64,000 nt of DNA from Hymenobacter crusticola (GTDB lineage: Bacteria; Bacteroidota; Bacteroidia; Cytophagales; Hymenobacteraceae): positions 37,389 to 101,388 of the forward strand of contig NZ_MTSE01000017.1 in assembly GCF_002154225.1 (NCBI RefSeq). The letters are read 5' to 3'. The notes under the pieces were generated by a model. It had not been told where the DNA came from. It made no database searches and saw only the letters and a program-made list of their open reading frames with translations. Position numbers and translations under genes: made by a program. This document shows positions 8,757-17,524 of the stretch, one piece after another (the first letter of the stretch is position 1; every line of letters begins with the position of its first letter).

Positions 8757-10004
8757 ATGAAAGTGATTCTACTGCATCCCACCGGCAATCGCAATGTGCG
8801 GGCGGTTATGGAGGGACTGGCGAGTGCCGGTATGCTGGCCGAATTTAATACTACACTTTCTGCCGATCCTGCCGCTAGCTGGCTGAAGCTGATGCCGAAA
8901 GGTATGAGCCAGGAGTGGCTGCGTCGCACGTTCCCGGTTCCTGCCGACCAGATCTGGACTTCACCCTTACTGGAAATAGCCCGCATTGCTCTCCCGAAGC
9001 TAGGTTGGCGCAGCTGCGCCGAGCATGAGCACGGGTGGGCAAGTCTGGACGCAGTTTATCATCAGCTAGATCGGGCGGCGGCTCGCCGGCTACCACGACT
9101 CGCCCAAAAGCGCAAGGCCAACGCGGTATATGCGTACGAAGATGGGGCCCTGGCTACCTTCACCCAGGCCAAGCAGCTAGGGATGACCTGCGTGTATGAT
9201 CTGCCCATTGCTTTTTGGGAAACGACCCGCCGCTTACTGACCGAAGAAGCGGAGCGGCTGCCAGGCTGGGCGCCTACTCTGGGCGGTGGTATCCTAGATT
9301 CGCCCGCTAAGCTAGAGCGTAAAACGCGCGAGTTAGAACTGGCCGACGTCGTCGTCGGGCCCGGGCAATTTGTGCTGAACTCGTTGCCGCCTTGGGCAAA
9401 AGGTAAGCAGCTGGTCATGGCTCCTTTCGGCTCGCCCAGAAAGCTGGACCCGATGGAGGCGAACGAGTCCGCAGAAAAAGGCAAGAGCAATCGGCCGTTG
9501 CGCGTGCTCTTTGCTGGGGCTATGGGGCAGCGAAAAGGACTGGGCGACTTGTTTGCCGCGGTGCGCTTGCTCAACCGTTCCGACATCGAGCTAGTAGTGA
9601 TGGGCTCGTTGCTCGCTCCCATGGAGTTTTACCACGAGGCGCTACCAAACTTTACGCACGAGCCTGGCCGTTCGAATGAGCAGGTATTGGCTTTGATGCG
9701 TTCATGCGACGTGTTTTGTCTCCCGTCTATTGTGGAAGGGCGGGCCCTGGTGATGCAGGAGGCCATGAGTCAGGGCTTGCCCCTCATCATCACTCCCAAC
9801 ACCGGTGGCGCCGACCTAATTCAGGAAGGAAAGACTGGCTTCTTGGTGCCCATCCGTTCTCCAGAGGCAATTGCAAACAAACTCACTTGGTTTCTAGAAA
9901 ATCGCGCGCAGATTCCGGAGATGGGCCGGAATGCGCAGGAACACGCCGCTAGCTATACCTGGGAAAACTACGGCGCTCAAATTGTTGAATCACTCAGTTC
10001 TTAG
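8757..10004 (+). CDS. Glycosyltransferase family 4
   Basis: A 415-residue GT-B protein. The C-terminal donor domain is clear: RVLFAGAMGQRKGLGDLFAA, VVMGSLL, and VEGRALVMQEAMSQGLPLIITPNTGGADL, with the E-x7-E pattern and the following GG loop. It is followed by GKTGFLVPIRSPEAIA, a GT4 hallmark. The N-terminal domain is longer than usual and contains CVYDLPIAFWETTRRLL, a segment that recurs in GT4 enzymes with His/Trp-rich acceptor sites. The gene is GC-rich, with 64 bases before it and 58 after it, so it is probably in the same transcript. Specificity is unknown. Confidence 0.87.
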   Translation: MKVILLHPTGNRNVRAVMEGLASAGMLAEFNTTLSADPAASWLKLMPKGMSQEWLRRTFPVPADQIWTSPLLEIARIALPKLGWRSCAEHEHGWASLDAVYHQLDRAAARRLPRLAQKRKANAVYAYEDGALATFTQAKQLGMTCVYDLPIAFWETTRRLLTEEAERLPGWAPTLGGGILDSPAKLERKTRELELADVVVGPGQFVLNSLPPWAKGKQLVMAPFGSPRKLDPMEANESAEKGKSNRPLRVLFAGAMGQRKGLGDLFAAVRLLNRSDIELVVMGSLLAPMEFYHEALPNFTHEPGRSNEQVLALMRSCDVFCLPSIVEGRALVMQEAMSQGLPLIITPNTGGADLIQEGKTGFLVPIRSPEAIANKLTWFLENRAQIPEMGRNAQEHAASYTWENYGAQIVESLSS

Positions 10005-10062
10005 GGCCAGAAGACCCTGCTATAGTACGCACGAGTACTTTCTACATGATAAGTAAAAGCTT

Positions 10063-11469
10063 ATGGCTTTCCACTCATTTACTGCTCCTACTGCTAACTA
10101 CACAGATCCTGCGCAGCAGGGAGCGGTAGCAACGCCCCCTAGTATAGCCGCCGATCCGAACCGGCTGCTCAAAAAAGGAATATGGGCATATTTTCTTCTA
10201 CTGATTTTCGAAGGCGCTCTACGCAAGTGGTTTCTGCCGGGCCTGGCCTCGCCCTTGCTACTCGTGCGTGATCCAATTGCCGTGTGGCTCATTGTTATGA
10301 CTTGGCGGCGAGGGCTGCTCCCAGCTAATCCGTACCTATCCGGAATAGTAGTGGTAGGTGTTTTAGGAGTATTCACGGCAGTCTTCTTCGGCCACGGCAG
10401 CTTGCCGGTTGCGTTGTACGGAGCGCGTATTCTGTTGTTCCACTTCCCGTTGATGTTTGTGATTGGCCGGTTGTTCGATCAGGAAGATGTCATACGCATG
10501 GGCAAAGCGCTGTTGTGGATAGCCGTACCCATGACGGTGCTGATTGCCTTACAATTCTATAGCCCCCAGTCTGCCTGGGTAAACCGGGGCGTGGGAGGCA
10601 ACATGGAAGGCGCAGGTTTTAGTGGATCCGGCGACTACTTCCGCCCTCCGGGCACCTTTGCATTCACCAATGGCCTGACACTGTTTTACAGTCTGCTGGC
10701 GCCATTTGTCTTGTACTTCTGGTTAAATCAAAGAGGCATCAACCGGCTGCTGCTCCTAACTGCCACGGTGGCATTATTAGCGGCTATTCCACTTTCCATT
10801 AGCCGGGGGTTATTTTTCCAAGTTGGTACCACCTTAATCTTTACCGTACTGGCTATTGCGAGGAAGCCAAAATACCTAGGCAAAATGCTAGCGGCAAGTA
10901 TTGGAACTGTGGTGGTACTGCTCATCTTAAGTAAAACCAGCTTCTTTCAAACCGCAACAGAAGCTTTCCTTGCGCGCTTTGAAACGGGCAGTGAACATGA
11001 AGGCGGGCTGCAAGGAACGCTAGGTAACCGCTACCTAGGTGGACTGTTACAGCCTATCTACGAAGCGTTCCAACAGCCGTTTTTCGGGCATGGTATCGGG
11101 ATGGGTACTAATGTCGCTAACTCCTTGCTCGGCATGGGCGATGGTAGCCTGTATTCCGTCATACCTGAGGGGGAATGGGGAAGGTTAGTCGGCGAGCTAG
11201 GCCCCTTAATGGGCTTAACCGTGATTTTCATCCGGCTAGGCTTAAGTTTAAAAATAGCTTTAGCTAGCTACCACCGATTAGCCCTCAACGATCTACTGCC
11301 TTGGCTATTGCTGAGCGCTGGTCTGCTGGCCGTTCCACAGGCACAGTGGGCTCAACCAACTTCCCTGGGTTTTAGTACCTTAATAGGAGGACTGATGTTA
11401 GCAGCATTACGGTCGCCCGCCCCAGAAAGTCGGAACTACCAACAGCTTACGTTAGCTACTAATTCATAG
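10063..11469 (+). CDS. O-antigen polymerase/ligase-like membrane protein (Wzy/WaaL superfamily)
   Basis: A 468-residue membrane protein with about eleven hydrophobic segments. It has a large periplasmic-type loop between roughly residues 165 and 210 (rich in Gly, Ser and Phe, with GAGFSGSGDYFRPPGTFAF), followed by PLSISRGLFFQVG. The RG after a short polar strand is the usual position of the conserved arginine in Wzy_C proteins, and PIYEAFQQPFFGHGIGMGTN is a second typical loop near residue 340. It is the likely polymerase that joins flipped repeat units, matching the flippase and autokinase upstream. It ends the first compact run of genes and is followed by 444 bases without an ORF. Confidence 0.8.
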   Translation: MAFHSFTAPTANYTDPAQQGAVATPPSIAADPNRLLKKGIWAYFLLLIFEGALRKWFLPGLASPLLLVRDPIAVWLIVMTWRRGLLPANPYLSGIVVVGVLGVFTAVFFGHGSLPVALYGARILLFHFPLMFVIGRLFDQEDVIRMGKALLWIAVPMTVLIALQFYSPQSAWVNRGVGGNMEGAGFSGSGDYFRPPGTFAFTNGLTLFYSLLAPFVLYFWLNQRGINRLLLLTATVALLAAIPLSISRGLFFQVGTTLIFTVLAIARKPKYLGKMLAASIGTVVVLLILSKTSFFQTATEAFLARFETGSEHEGGLQGTLGNRYLGGLLQPIYEAFQQPFFGHGIGMGTNVANSLLGMGDGSLYSVIPEGEWGRLVGELGPLMGLTVIFIRLGLSLKIALASYHRLALNDLLPWLLLSAGLLAVPQAQWAQPTSLGFSTLIGGLMLAALRSPAPESRNYQQLTLATNS

Positions 11470-11720
11470 TACAGCAATATGCTTGGTAGGAGAGACCTAT
11501 TATAGGTTCTTAAATCCCGAATACTACTGTCCGAACGGACGACCAAGCCCAATGTGGACTTGTGTAAGCAGCATGCCAAGCTTGTTACTTTCCTGAATGA
11601 AGGTAAACGGATGGAATAGTTAGGTGCTCAAGGCTGCGTAGTAGTGTGAAAGCCTTGGTAATCAGATGAGTAGGTGGTTGCCTTTAGTAGTTTGTTAGGA
11701 ATATAATTATACTAGAAGAA
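11470..11720 (+). other. Structured non-coding segment; possible group II intron domain I remnant
   Basis: This block has no convincing ORF but folds on paper into a series of short perfect hairpins. Examples are CCTA/TAGG at 11496-11506, GTCCG/CGGAC at 11529-11540, and CAAGGCT/AGCCTTG at 11629-11635 with 11651-11657. Between them lie purine-rich single-stranded stretches such as GTAAGCAG, CTGAATGAAGGTAAACGG and GTGAAAGCC. This mixture resembles domain I of bacterial group II introns to my eye. No reverse transcriptase ORF and no clear domain V hairpin follow, so it would be a fragment. This is inference; an unrelated structured leader of the next gene is the alternative. The following 190 bases are AT-rich and hold no recognisable feature. 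Confidence 0.35.
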
Positions 11721-11913
11721 AGCGTCTGTAGAAGACAGTACAGTTGTTCTAAGTTTAAAATAACCAATAATAAATTTTTAGGACCAAGGTGAAAATTCTG
11801 TTTTGTGAACAAGCTTTTTCCTTTGAGTTATTACAACAATAATTATTCTTTGAAAAAATTGGATCTAAGTTGTTTTAATTATGCAGATGTCTTATTTTTA
11901 AACAAAAAAAGCA

Positions 11914-13050
11914 TTGAAAATCACAATAATACAGGGCGCTTTTTTACCTGTTCCACCCAAGCTAGGTGGAGCAGTGGAAAAGATGTGGTTTGCACTCGGA
12001 AAAAGCTTTGCTAAGCAAGGACACGAAGTAGTTCAGGTTTCCAGACGGTATGCTGATATGCCCACTGAGGAATGGATTAACGGCGTATTGCACAAGCGAG
12101 TACGAGGGTACGCTACGCCTGCTTCGGGGCTGCATCTGAAGTGGCTTGATTTGCTGTATACTTTGCGAGTCAGAGCAATGGTACCTGCTGATTCTGACAT
12201 AGTTGTGACTAATACCTTTTGGGCATCCGTCGTGTTACCGGCCAAGCTTCGCCGGCGTTCTATACCTGACGTACAGCGAATGCCAAAGGGCCAGATGCGG
12301 CTTTACAACCAAGCAGTGCGTCTGCGTGCCAACTCTACGCCAGTGGCAGAAGCAATCTGCCGGGAACTGCCCACCGATCAACATCCACGGGTGGTCATGA
12401 TTCCTAATCCGCTGCCGTTTCAGGAGCCACCTACTGTCAACCTAGCCCAGAAACAACCGGTAGTGCTCTACGCCGGACGGATACATCCTGAGAAAGGTTT
12501 AGAACTGGTTATCAGCGCTTTTAAGAAATTGCCGACCACCTGGAAGCTTCAGATTGTCGGGCCTGCAGAGACAAGCGCTGGCGGTGGCGGCACAGCGTAT
12601 CTGGCATCCTTGAAGCAACTAGCAGGAAACGCTAATATTGAATTTACGGGACCAGTATATGACATGGAACTGCTAAACAGATATTATGCTGAAGCCTCCA
12701 TTTTTGTGTATCCTTCGGTAGCTGAGCAAGGAGAAACGTTTGGCTTGGCTCCATTAGAGGCCATGGCTTGGGGCTGCGTACCAGTAGTTTCGAGCCTAGC
12801 TTGCTTCCACGACTTCATTGAGCATGAGCACAATGGCTTAATTTTCGACCATCGCGCTAATGACGCCATCAGTTTGCTGGGAAAAACAATTGAGCGTTTA
12901 CAGCATGACGCAGCGCTCCGCGCTGAGCTAGCCACGCGTGCCCTCGACGTGAGACAAAGCCATTCTATTTCCTGTATTGCGTCGCAGTTCATTCAGGAGT
13001 TTGAGCGCATCATTCAAGAGCAAGGAATTAACAAGCTAGCTACGGTATGA
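11914..13050 (+). CDS. Glycosyltransferase family 4
   Basis: A 378-residue GT-B enzyme. The N terminus reads MKITIIQGAFLPVPPKLGGAVEKMWF, the canonical GT4 opening with the P-x-x-GG acceptor loop. This makes the TTG at 11914 the only credible start, because there is no ATG before the motif. The C-terminal half has VVLYAGRIHPEKGLELVI, LQIVGPAE, and GETFGLAPLEAMAWGCVPVVSS with the E-x7-E donor motif. No Shine-Dalgarno sequence is visible. The gene overlaps the next by an ATGA. The 5' flank is a long non-coding, partly structured block, so a separate promoter for this second run of genes (11914-14955) is plausible. Confidence 0.87.
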   Translation: MKITIIQGAFLPVPPKLGGAVEKMWFALGKSFAKQGHEVVQVSRRYADMPTEEWINGVLHKRVRGYATPASGLHLKWLDLLYTLRVRAMVPADSDIVVTNTFWASVVLPAKLRRRSIPDVQRMPKGQMRLYNQAVRLRANSTPVAEAICRELPTDQHPRVVMIPNPLPFQEPPTVNLAQKQPVVLYAGRIHPEKGLELVISAFKKLPTTWKLQIVGPAETSAGGGGTAYLASLKQLAGNANIEFTGPVYDMELLNRYYAEASIFVYPSVAEQGETFGLAPLEAMAWGCVPVVSSLACFHDFIEHEHNGLIFDHRANDAISLLGKTIERLQHDAALRAELATRALDVRQSHSISCIASQFIQEFERIIQEQGINKLATV

Positions 13051-13571
13051 ATCTTCATTACCAAACAAGTCCTTACACCAGCCCTTGGACATTAAACCAG
13101 CGAATAAAAATGTTCGTGTGGGAATATGCCTGGCTACTCTTGTGCGCCTGGACGCCCAAACCGGCTAACAAATGGCGTATTTTCTGGCTGAAAGTGTTCG
13201 GCGCTGAAATATTTGGACAACCTTTCGTGCATCAGCGTGCTCGTATTCAAATCCCTTGGAATTTAATAATGCATGATCGGTCTGCTCTAGGTGACCGGGC
13301 GCATGCTTATTCACTAGGTAAAATTGAGATTCATGAACATGCTACCGTAGCACAGGAAGCTTACATCTGCACCGGGACGCATGCTTTTCACGAACCTGCG
13401 AAGAATTTAGTTACTGCACCTATTACCATTGGAGCGCATGCTTTCGTTGGTGCCAGAGCGTTTATTTTGCCCGGTGTTACAGTTGGCGAACATGCAATTG
13501 TGGGCGCTTGCAGCCTGGTAACAAAAGATGTACTACCCTACGCCACTGTCAAAGGAAACCCTGCTAGGTAA
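13047..13571 (+). CDS. WcaF-type hexapeptide acetyltransferase
   Basis: A 174-residue left-handed beta-helix acetyltransferase. KMFVWEYAWLLLCAWTPKPANKWR at the N terminus is characteristic of the WcaF family of exopolysaccharide acetyltransferases. The catalytic-type His lies in CTGTHAFHEP (about residues 109-118), and hexapeptide turns continue to LVTKDVLPYATVKGNPAR. The protein stops directly after this NPAR turn, so it lacks the short tail that most relatives have. It overlaps the upstream GT4 by an ATGA. It is a second O-acetyltransferase in the locus besides the one at 2673. Confidence 0.83.
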   Translation: MNLHYQTSPYTSPWTLNQRIKMFVWEYAWLLLCAWTPKPANKWRIFWLKVFGAEIFGQPFVHQRARIQIPWNLIMHDRSALGDRAHAYSLGKIEIHEHATVAQEAYICTGTHAFHEPAKNLVTAPITIGAHAFVGARAFILPGVTVGEHAIVGACSLVTKDVLPYATVKGNPAR

Positions 13572-13641
13572 TCAGCACAACGAAAAGCAGTTTTCCGAAG
13601 CTCTGAGTCAAACCTATCTCAATACCTCAAATAAACCTATT

Positions 13642-14523
13642 ATGCTACCCGCACTTGACTTGACCATTGTCATTCCTTCTTGGAATGAAGAAAAAAACTT
13701 GCCCGGTTGTCTGGAAGCAATCGGTACCGATCTAGCAAGTAAAATTGTGGTGATTGACTCCAACAGTGATGATAATACGGCTGCAATTGCCAAAAGGTTT
13801 GGAGCTGAAGTAATAAATTTTACGTGGAACGGTAAATTTCCTAAAAAACGTAATTGGTACCTGCGAAATTATACGCCAACTACGAAATGGGTTTTTTTTC
13901 TGGATGCTGACGAATACTTGACAGAAGAATTTAAAGCAGAACTGCGTGAAACACTAACTACTAGTGACAAGGCAGGCTACTGGTTGAATTACACGGTCTA
14001 TTTTCTGGGTAAACAGCTAAAGGGCGGCTATCCGATGCGTAAGCTAGCCCTTTTCCGGGTAGGTGCCGGAGAATACGAACGCATTGATGAGGCACAGTGG
14101 AGCCGGCTAGATATGGAAGTGCACGAGCACCCTGTACTAGAAGGAGAAGTGGGCGTTATTCGTAGCAGAATTGATCATCGCGATTATCGTGGTGTATCGC
14201 ATTATGTAGTGAAGCACAATGACTATTCTGCTTGGGAAGCTGCTAGGTTTCAGGAAGTAGCAGTCAATATTGTCTCTACTAATTGGACGTGGAAGCAGCG
14301 AGTAAAGTATCGTTTGATGCGAAGCGTATTAATTGGGCCAGCTTATTTCTGCGGAAGTTTTTTCCTGCTAGGTGGTTTTCGTGACGGCTCGAAAGGGCTG
14401 GCTTTTGCAATTTTAAAGATGTCATACTTTACGCAGGTGTATTGCAAAATTAGAGAACACCGAAAAAGTAGTGATAAGCAACATCAACAAAAATCTATTT
14501 TGTCTTCTGTTGCCAATGCTTAA
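13642..14523 (+). CDS. Glycosyltransferase family 2 (WaaE/KdtX-like)
   Basis: A 293-residue GT-A enzyme. LDLTIVIPSWNEEKNLPGCLEAI is the nucleotide loop, VVIDSNSDDNTAAIAKRFGAEV is the D-x-SxD strand, FFLDADEYLTEEF holds the DxD metal site, and KRNWYLRNY is the basic motif seen in WaaE/KdtX-like glucosyltransferases. I use the ATG at 13642. The frame is open further upstream to 13528, but that part overlaps the acetyltransferase gene and shows no family similarity. The region RVKYRLMRSVLIGPAYFCGSFFLLGGFRDG near the C terminus is an amphipathic or membrane-associated stretch typical of this subgroup. Confidence 0.85.
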   Translation: MLPALDLTIVIPSWNEEKNLPGCLEAIGTDLASKIVVIDSNSDDNTAAIAKRFGAEVINFTWNGKFPKKRNWYLRNYTPTTKWVFFLDADEYLTEEFKAELRETLTTSDKAGYWLNYTVYFLGKQLKGGYPMRKLALFRVGAGEYERIDEAQWSRLDMEVHEHPVLEGEVGVIRSRIDHRDYRGVSHYVVKHNDYSAWEAARFQEVAVNIVSTNWTWKQRVKYRLMRSVLIGPAYFCGSFFLLGGFRDGSKGLAFAILKMSYFTQVYCKIREHRKSSDKQHQQKSILSSVANA

Positions 14524-14526
14524 TTG

Positions 14527-14955
14527 ATGAAGTTATTAAAGGACTTTTTCATTGTAAGCTACTGTTCGGTTACTATTTACATTGTATTCTTTGCTAGGAG
14601 AAGACGAGGTCTTAGTGAGCGGTTTCTAAATGTAGTTCCCATTAAATACAAGCTTGTTGAACTGGCTAAGCTAAGCCCGCATTTTGATAAAGAATGGTAT
14701 AACTTCTACTTAAATTTGTTTGGTAACATTGCTTTATTTGTTCCTTTTCCTCTTCTTATATTTCTGGTTATAGGAGTAAATGAGTCTTATAAGTTCATTT
14801 TTATCTCATTTTTCACGAGTTTGCTTATTGAGATTATGCAGTATACTTTCAAAGTAGGCGTAGCTGATATAGATGATATTTTACTTAATACTATCGGTGC
14901 GATAGTCGGGGTAGCGCTAATGAGAGGAATAGGCAGATTGAATATTCATGCGTAA
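14527..14955 (+). CDS. VanZ family membrane protein
   Basis: A 142-residue protein with four predicted membrane helices. The pattern matches VanZ-like proteins: a first helix, then LNVVPIK (NLxPF-like), then NLFGNIALFVPFPLLIFLV (GN-x-x-x-FxPxG-like), then LLIEIMQYTFKVGVADIDDILLNTIGAIVG, which contains the strongly conserved E-x-x-Q and D-x-DDxxxNxxG motifs. VanZ proteins are named from teicoplanin resistance but their biochemical role is uncertain; many sit in surface polysaccharide loci. A TTG three bases upstream is an alternative start. The gene and its downstream neighbour are noticeably AT-rich. Confidence 0.8.
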   Translation: MKLLKDFFIVSYCSVTIYIVFFARRRRGLSERFLNVVPIKYKLVELAKLSPHFDKEWYNFYLNLFGNIALFVPFPLLIFLVIGVNESYKFIFISFFTSLLIEIMQYTFKVGVADIDDILLNTIGAIVGVALMRGIGRLNIHA

Positions 14956-15289
14956 TTTAAAAAAGACGTTGACTATATATCTGTTTGTTATTTAACAAAT
15001 AGTTATATAGCTGCAAGGTTGCTCTTTTTTATTGAGCATGGTCAACTGTGTCTATACATTTCTGAATACTATTCTCACAACACTCTATCTAGCTGTCATT
15101 GAAATGATAGTTGCTGAATAAAATTGGGATTCTAATTTTATTAATTAAGTACTGTATTATTTTAAAATATACTACAAATATTTACTCTTGCTGAATAGAT
15201 GATCCAATAACTATGTCATTGGTGTTTTTTGCATAATGGTGTACTTGGTAGTACGCGTTATTTATCGCCATATTTCATGATTTAAAAAA
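14956..15289 (+). other. AT-rich intergenic region with a possible terminator
   Basis: There is no ORF here. An imperfect hairpin (CTATATA, TTTGTT on the left; AACAAA, TATATAG on the right, 14973-15010) is followed by GCTCTTTTTT at 15021-15030, and an A-tract at about 14959 could extend the stem against it. This may end the VanZ transcript. The rest is AT-rich and probably holds the promoter of the next gene, but no clear TAnnTTTG box was found. Confidence 0.4.
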
Positions 15290-16411
15290 ATGATTGTGAA
15301 AAACAAGATACCTAGCTTAAATGGGCTTCGTGCTATAAGCATCTTTATGGTTATTGGTTATCATTTTAACCAATATAGAGCCTGCCCGGATAGTAAAGTT
15401 GTAAAATACGTAAGCGCCTTAGTATTTAATGGCCCGCTTGGGGTAGGCGTATTTTTTATCGTTAGCGGGTTTTTAATTACAACTTTGCTATTAAACGAGG
15501 AAAATCGGTTTGGAAGTATATCACTAGAAGGTTTCTATATTAGAAGAATAGTAAGAATATTCCCTGCCTATTATTTTTTGCTATCAACATATCTTCTATT
15601 GCAATTACTAGGATGGCTGCAACTAGATGCTCTTGACTGGCTCACTAGCGGTACTCTTATGAAGCAATTCTATAATAGTACTAATCATGAAACTGGCCAT
15701 CTTTGGTCGTTATCAGTTGAAGAGGTTTTTTATCTTGCCTGGCCGTTACTCTTTGTGAAGACGAGAAAGATGAGTGTGTATGTTATAGCAAGCGTAATAT
15801 TTTTAGTAGTGTTAACGCGTATGCTTATGTATAAGTCGCCTTCTATTATGAATACAGTGTTTAGTACAGGAGATGCGCTGTTGGTCGGCTGCTTATTTGC
15901 AATTAAACAGAAAGAACTTGTTGCCTGGATAGAAAAGCGAAAGAAGTTGATCTATGCAGTTGTTGGCTGTTTGATATTGTCAGTATTGGCTAATAAGTAC
16001 TTGAGCTTTGTGTTGCTTAATGGGCCTGCCGCTAAACCTGTTCTGATTTTAGCATCAATATGTTATGGTTTATTCGGTAATATAGGATTGTTTACTAATT
16101 TATTAATTGCACTTGTTATTGTCTTTTCTATTGTTGTCACTGGGAATACTTGGTATAGAATATTGAATAATAGTTTTGTGGATCATATAGGTAAATTGTC
16201 TTATAGTATATACTTGTGGCAACAATTATTTATATCTAATAAAGTATTTTATGAGCTAAACTTCGTCTTCGTGTTGGGTTTAATTTATATTGCTGCCTGC
16301 TGCTCTTATTATCTCGTAGAAAAGCCGTTCTTAAAGCTCAAAGATCGAATTGCGCCAGGACGTTCAGCGCAAGTAAAAAAGGAGAAACAAGTTTACGCAG
16401 TAGAGCTCTAG
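15290..16411 (+). CDS. Acyltransferase 3 family membrane protein (OafA-like)
   Basis: A 373-residue protein with about ten membrane segments. It starts with IPSLNGLRAISIFMVIGYHF (the conserved R/H block of acyltransferase 3 proteins), continues with GPLGVGVFFIVSGFLITTLLL, FYIRRIVRIFPAYY with its cluster of arginines, and HLWSLSVEEVFYLAWPLLF with the conserved His-x-WSLxVEExFY motif. All expected family motifs are present, so it should be active in acylating a surface sugar. It is strongly AT-rich compared with the related gene at 5496, which suggests a different recent origin. It stands alone between a possible terminator and the convergent deacetylase gene. Confidence 0.88.
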   Translation: MIVKNKIPSLNGLRAISIFMVIGYHFNQYRACPDSKVVKYVSALVFNGPLGVGVFFIVSGFLITTLLLNEENRFGSISLEGFYIRRIVRIFPAYYFLLSTYLLLQLLGWLQLDALDWLTSGTLMKQFYNSTNHETGHLWSLSVEEVFYLAWPLLFVKTRKMSVYVIASVIFLVVLTRMLMYKSPSIMNTVFSTGDALLVGCLFAIKQKELVAWIEKRKKLIYAVVGCLILSVLANKYLSFVLLNGPAAKPVLILASICYGLFGNIGLFTNLLIALVIVFSIVVTGNTWYRILNNSFVDHIGKLSYSIYLWQQLFISNKVFYELNFVFVLGLIYIAACCSYYLVEKPFLKLKDRIAPGRSAQVKKEKQVYAVEL

Positions 16412-16504
16412 CTATGAATATGGCGCTGCTAAATTAGTCTACTATCAAGTGTTATTGTAAGATACAAATTAATAAAATAATAAGTTGTTAAGATAGTTCT
16501 GTTA

Positions 16505-17524
16505 TTACTGGTGCTTAAACCAATGGTCTAGGTATTTTTCGAAATCTTGAGCGTTGAAGTTGGGTGTCTGAAAACGCCCTAGCTGATAAATATCAGAAGA
16601 TTTGGTAATAGGTCTTGCAGAGGTGGTAAAAGCAGCGTGAAATCCTATAGTAGCTGTTACAGCTGTGGTTTGGTTATTGTAATCACCGTAAGGGTAAGCT
16701 ACTAAGTTTATTTCTTGACCGCTAGCTTGAGTTAAATACTGCATGCTCGCGCATAATTCTTGCGTTTGAAATTGCGATGTATGGCTGCTTAGCGCTGGGT
16801 GAGTAAGCGTGTGCGCACCTAGCGTAAAAAGCTTATTACGACTCAAATCGCGTAAGTGGTGCAGAGTCATACTTCGGTGGTTCGGTCGAGCTGAAGCGGC
16901 TACACCTGCCCACGTTCGAATATGGTGAAGGTGCTCCTGTTGGGTGGCGTAGGGCAATGGCTTTAATAACTGCCATATTTCATAAAATAAGGTAGCTCGT
17001 TGGGATGGTGGCGGCATGGAAACTGCTTTCCATTGATAGTGCTTTTGTTGTAATTCGGGAGTTAAGTGTTGCTCAGCGCTAAGATCAAATGCTAGCTTGC
17101 AGTCGCTGATAATATAAGAGAACAAGCTAGGTAAGGGGTTTACACACAAGAAGATATACTCTAATACGTCCCACCAGAATTCCTGGTCCTGATCAATCGT
17201 GGCGGTAGCAATAAAGAAGGTGGCGGGCAATTGATATTGCTCTAATAGCGGCTTGGCAGCTAGATAATTATCCGCATAGCCATCATCAAATGTAATGGCA
17301 ATGCTACGCTTCGGTAGCGTTTTCCTTCGCAGGTTTTGTATTAGTTCCGCAACCGGCATAACGTTGCCAAACTGCTTTAGCAGTTGTAAATGCTGCTCAA
17401 AATGGGTTGGTGTAACTGCTAAGTCCCAAACATCAGATTCTAGGTCTGCTACACGATGATACATTAGCACGAGGGCTTTGTGCTCAAAATGGTTGCGGAT
17501 ACCGCGGGCGATACGCTTAAGCAA
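16505..17524 (-). CDS. Polysaccharide deacetylase (NodB/CE4 family)
   Basis: A 339-residue carbohydrate esterase family 4 protein. ALVLMYHRV opens the domain, ITFDDGYADNY holds the catalytic base and metal-binding Asp of motif 1, GAHTLTHPALSSH is the H-x3-H metal motif 2, and VAYPYGDYN is motif 3. About 70 residues with no CE4 motif are inserted between positions 115 and 195. There is no clear signal peptide, so it may act in the cytoplasm or be exported another way. It removes N- or O-acetyl groups from glycans. It overlaps the upstream gene by 8 bases and is the last gene of the reverse operon. Confidence 0.88.
   Translation of the reverse strand: MLKRIARGIRNHFEHKALVLMYHRVADLESDVWDLAVTPTHFEQHLQLLKQFGNVMPVAELIQNLRRKTLPKRSIAITFDDGYADNYLAAKPLLEQYQLPATFFIATATIDQDQEFWWDVLEYIFLCVNPLPSLFSYIISDCKLAFDLSAEQHLTPELQQKHYQWKAVSMPPPSQRATLFYEIWQLLKPLPYATQQEHLHHIRTWAGVAASARPNHRSMTLHHLRDLSRNKLFTLGAHTLTHPALSSHTSQFQTQELCASMQYLTQASGQEINLVAYPYGDYNNQTTAVTATIGFHAAFTTSARPITKSSDIYQLGRFQTPNFNAQDFEKYLDHWFKHQ

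Noticed and set aside
9062..9622. A 186-codon reverse ORF inside a GT4 gene
   Set aside because: Shadow of the GT4 reading frame; product is Ser/Arg/Pro-rich with no domain.
11805..12014. A 69-codon forward ORF overlapping the start of a GT4 gene
   Set aside because: It crosses the well-conserved GT4 N terminus in another frame and has no features.
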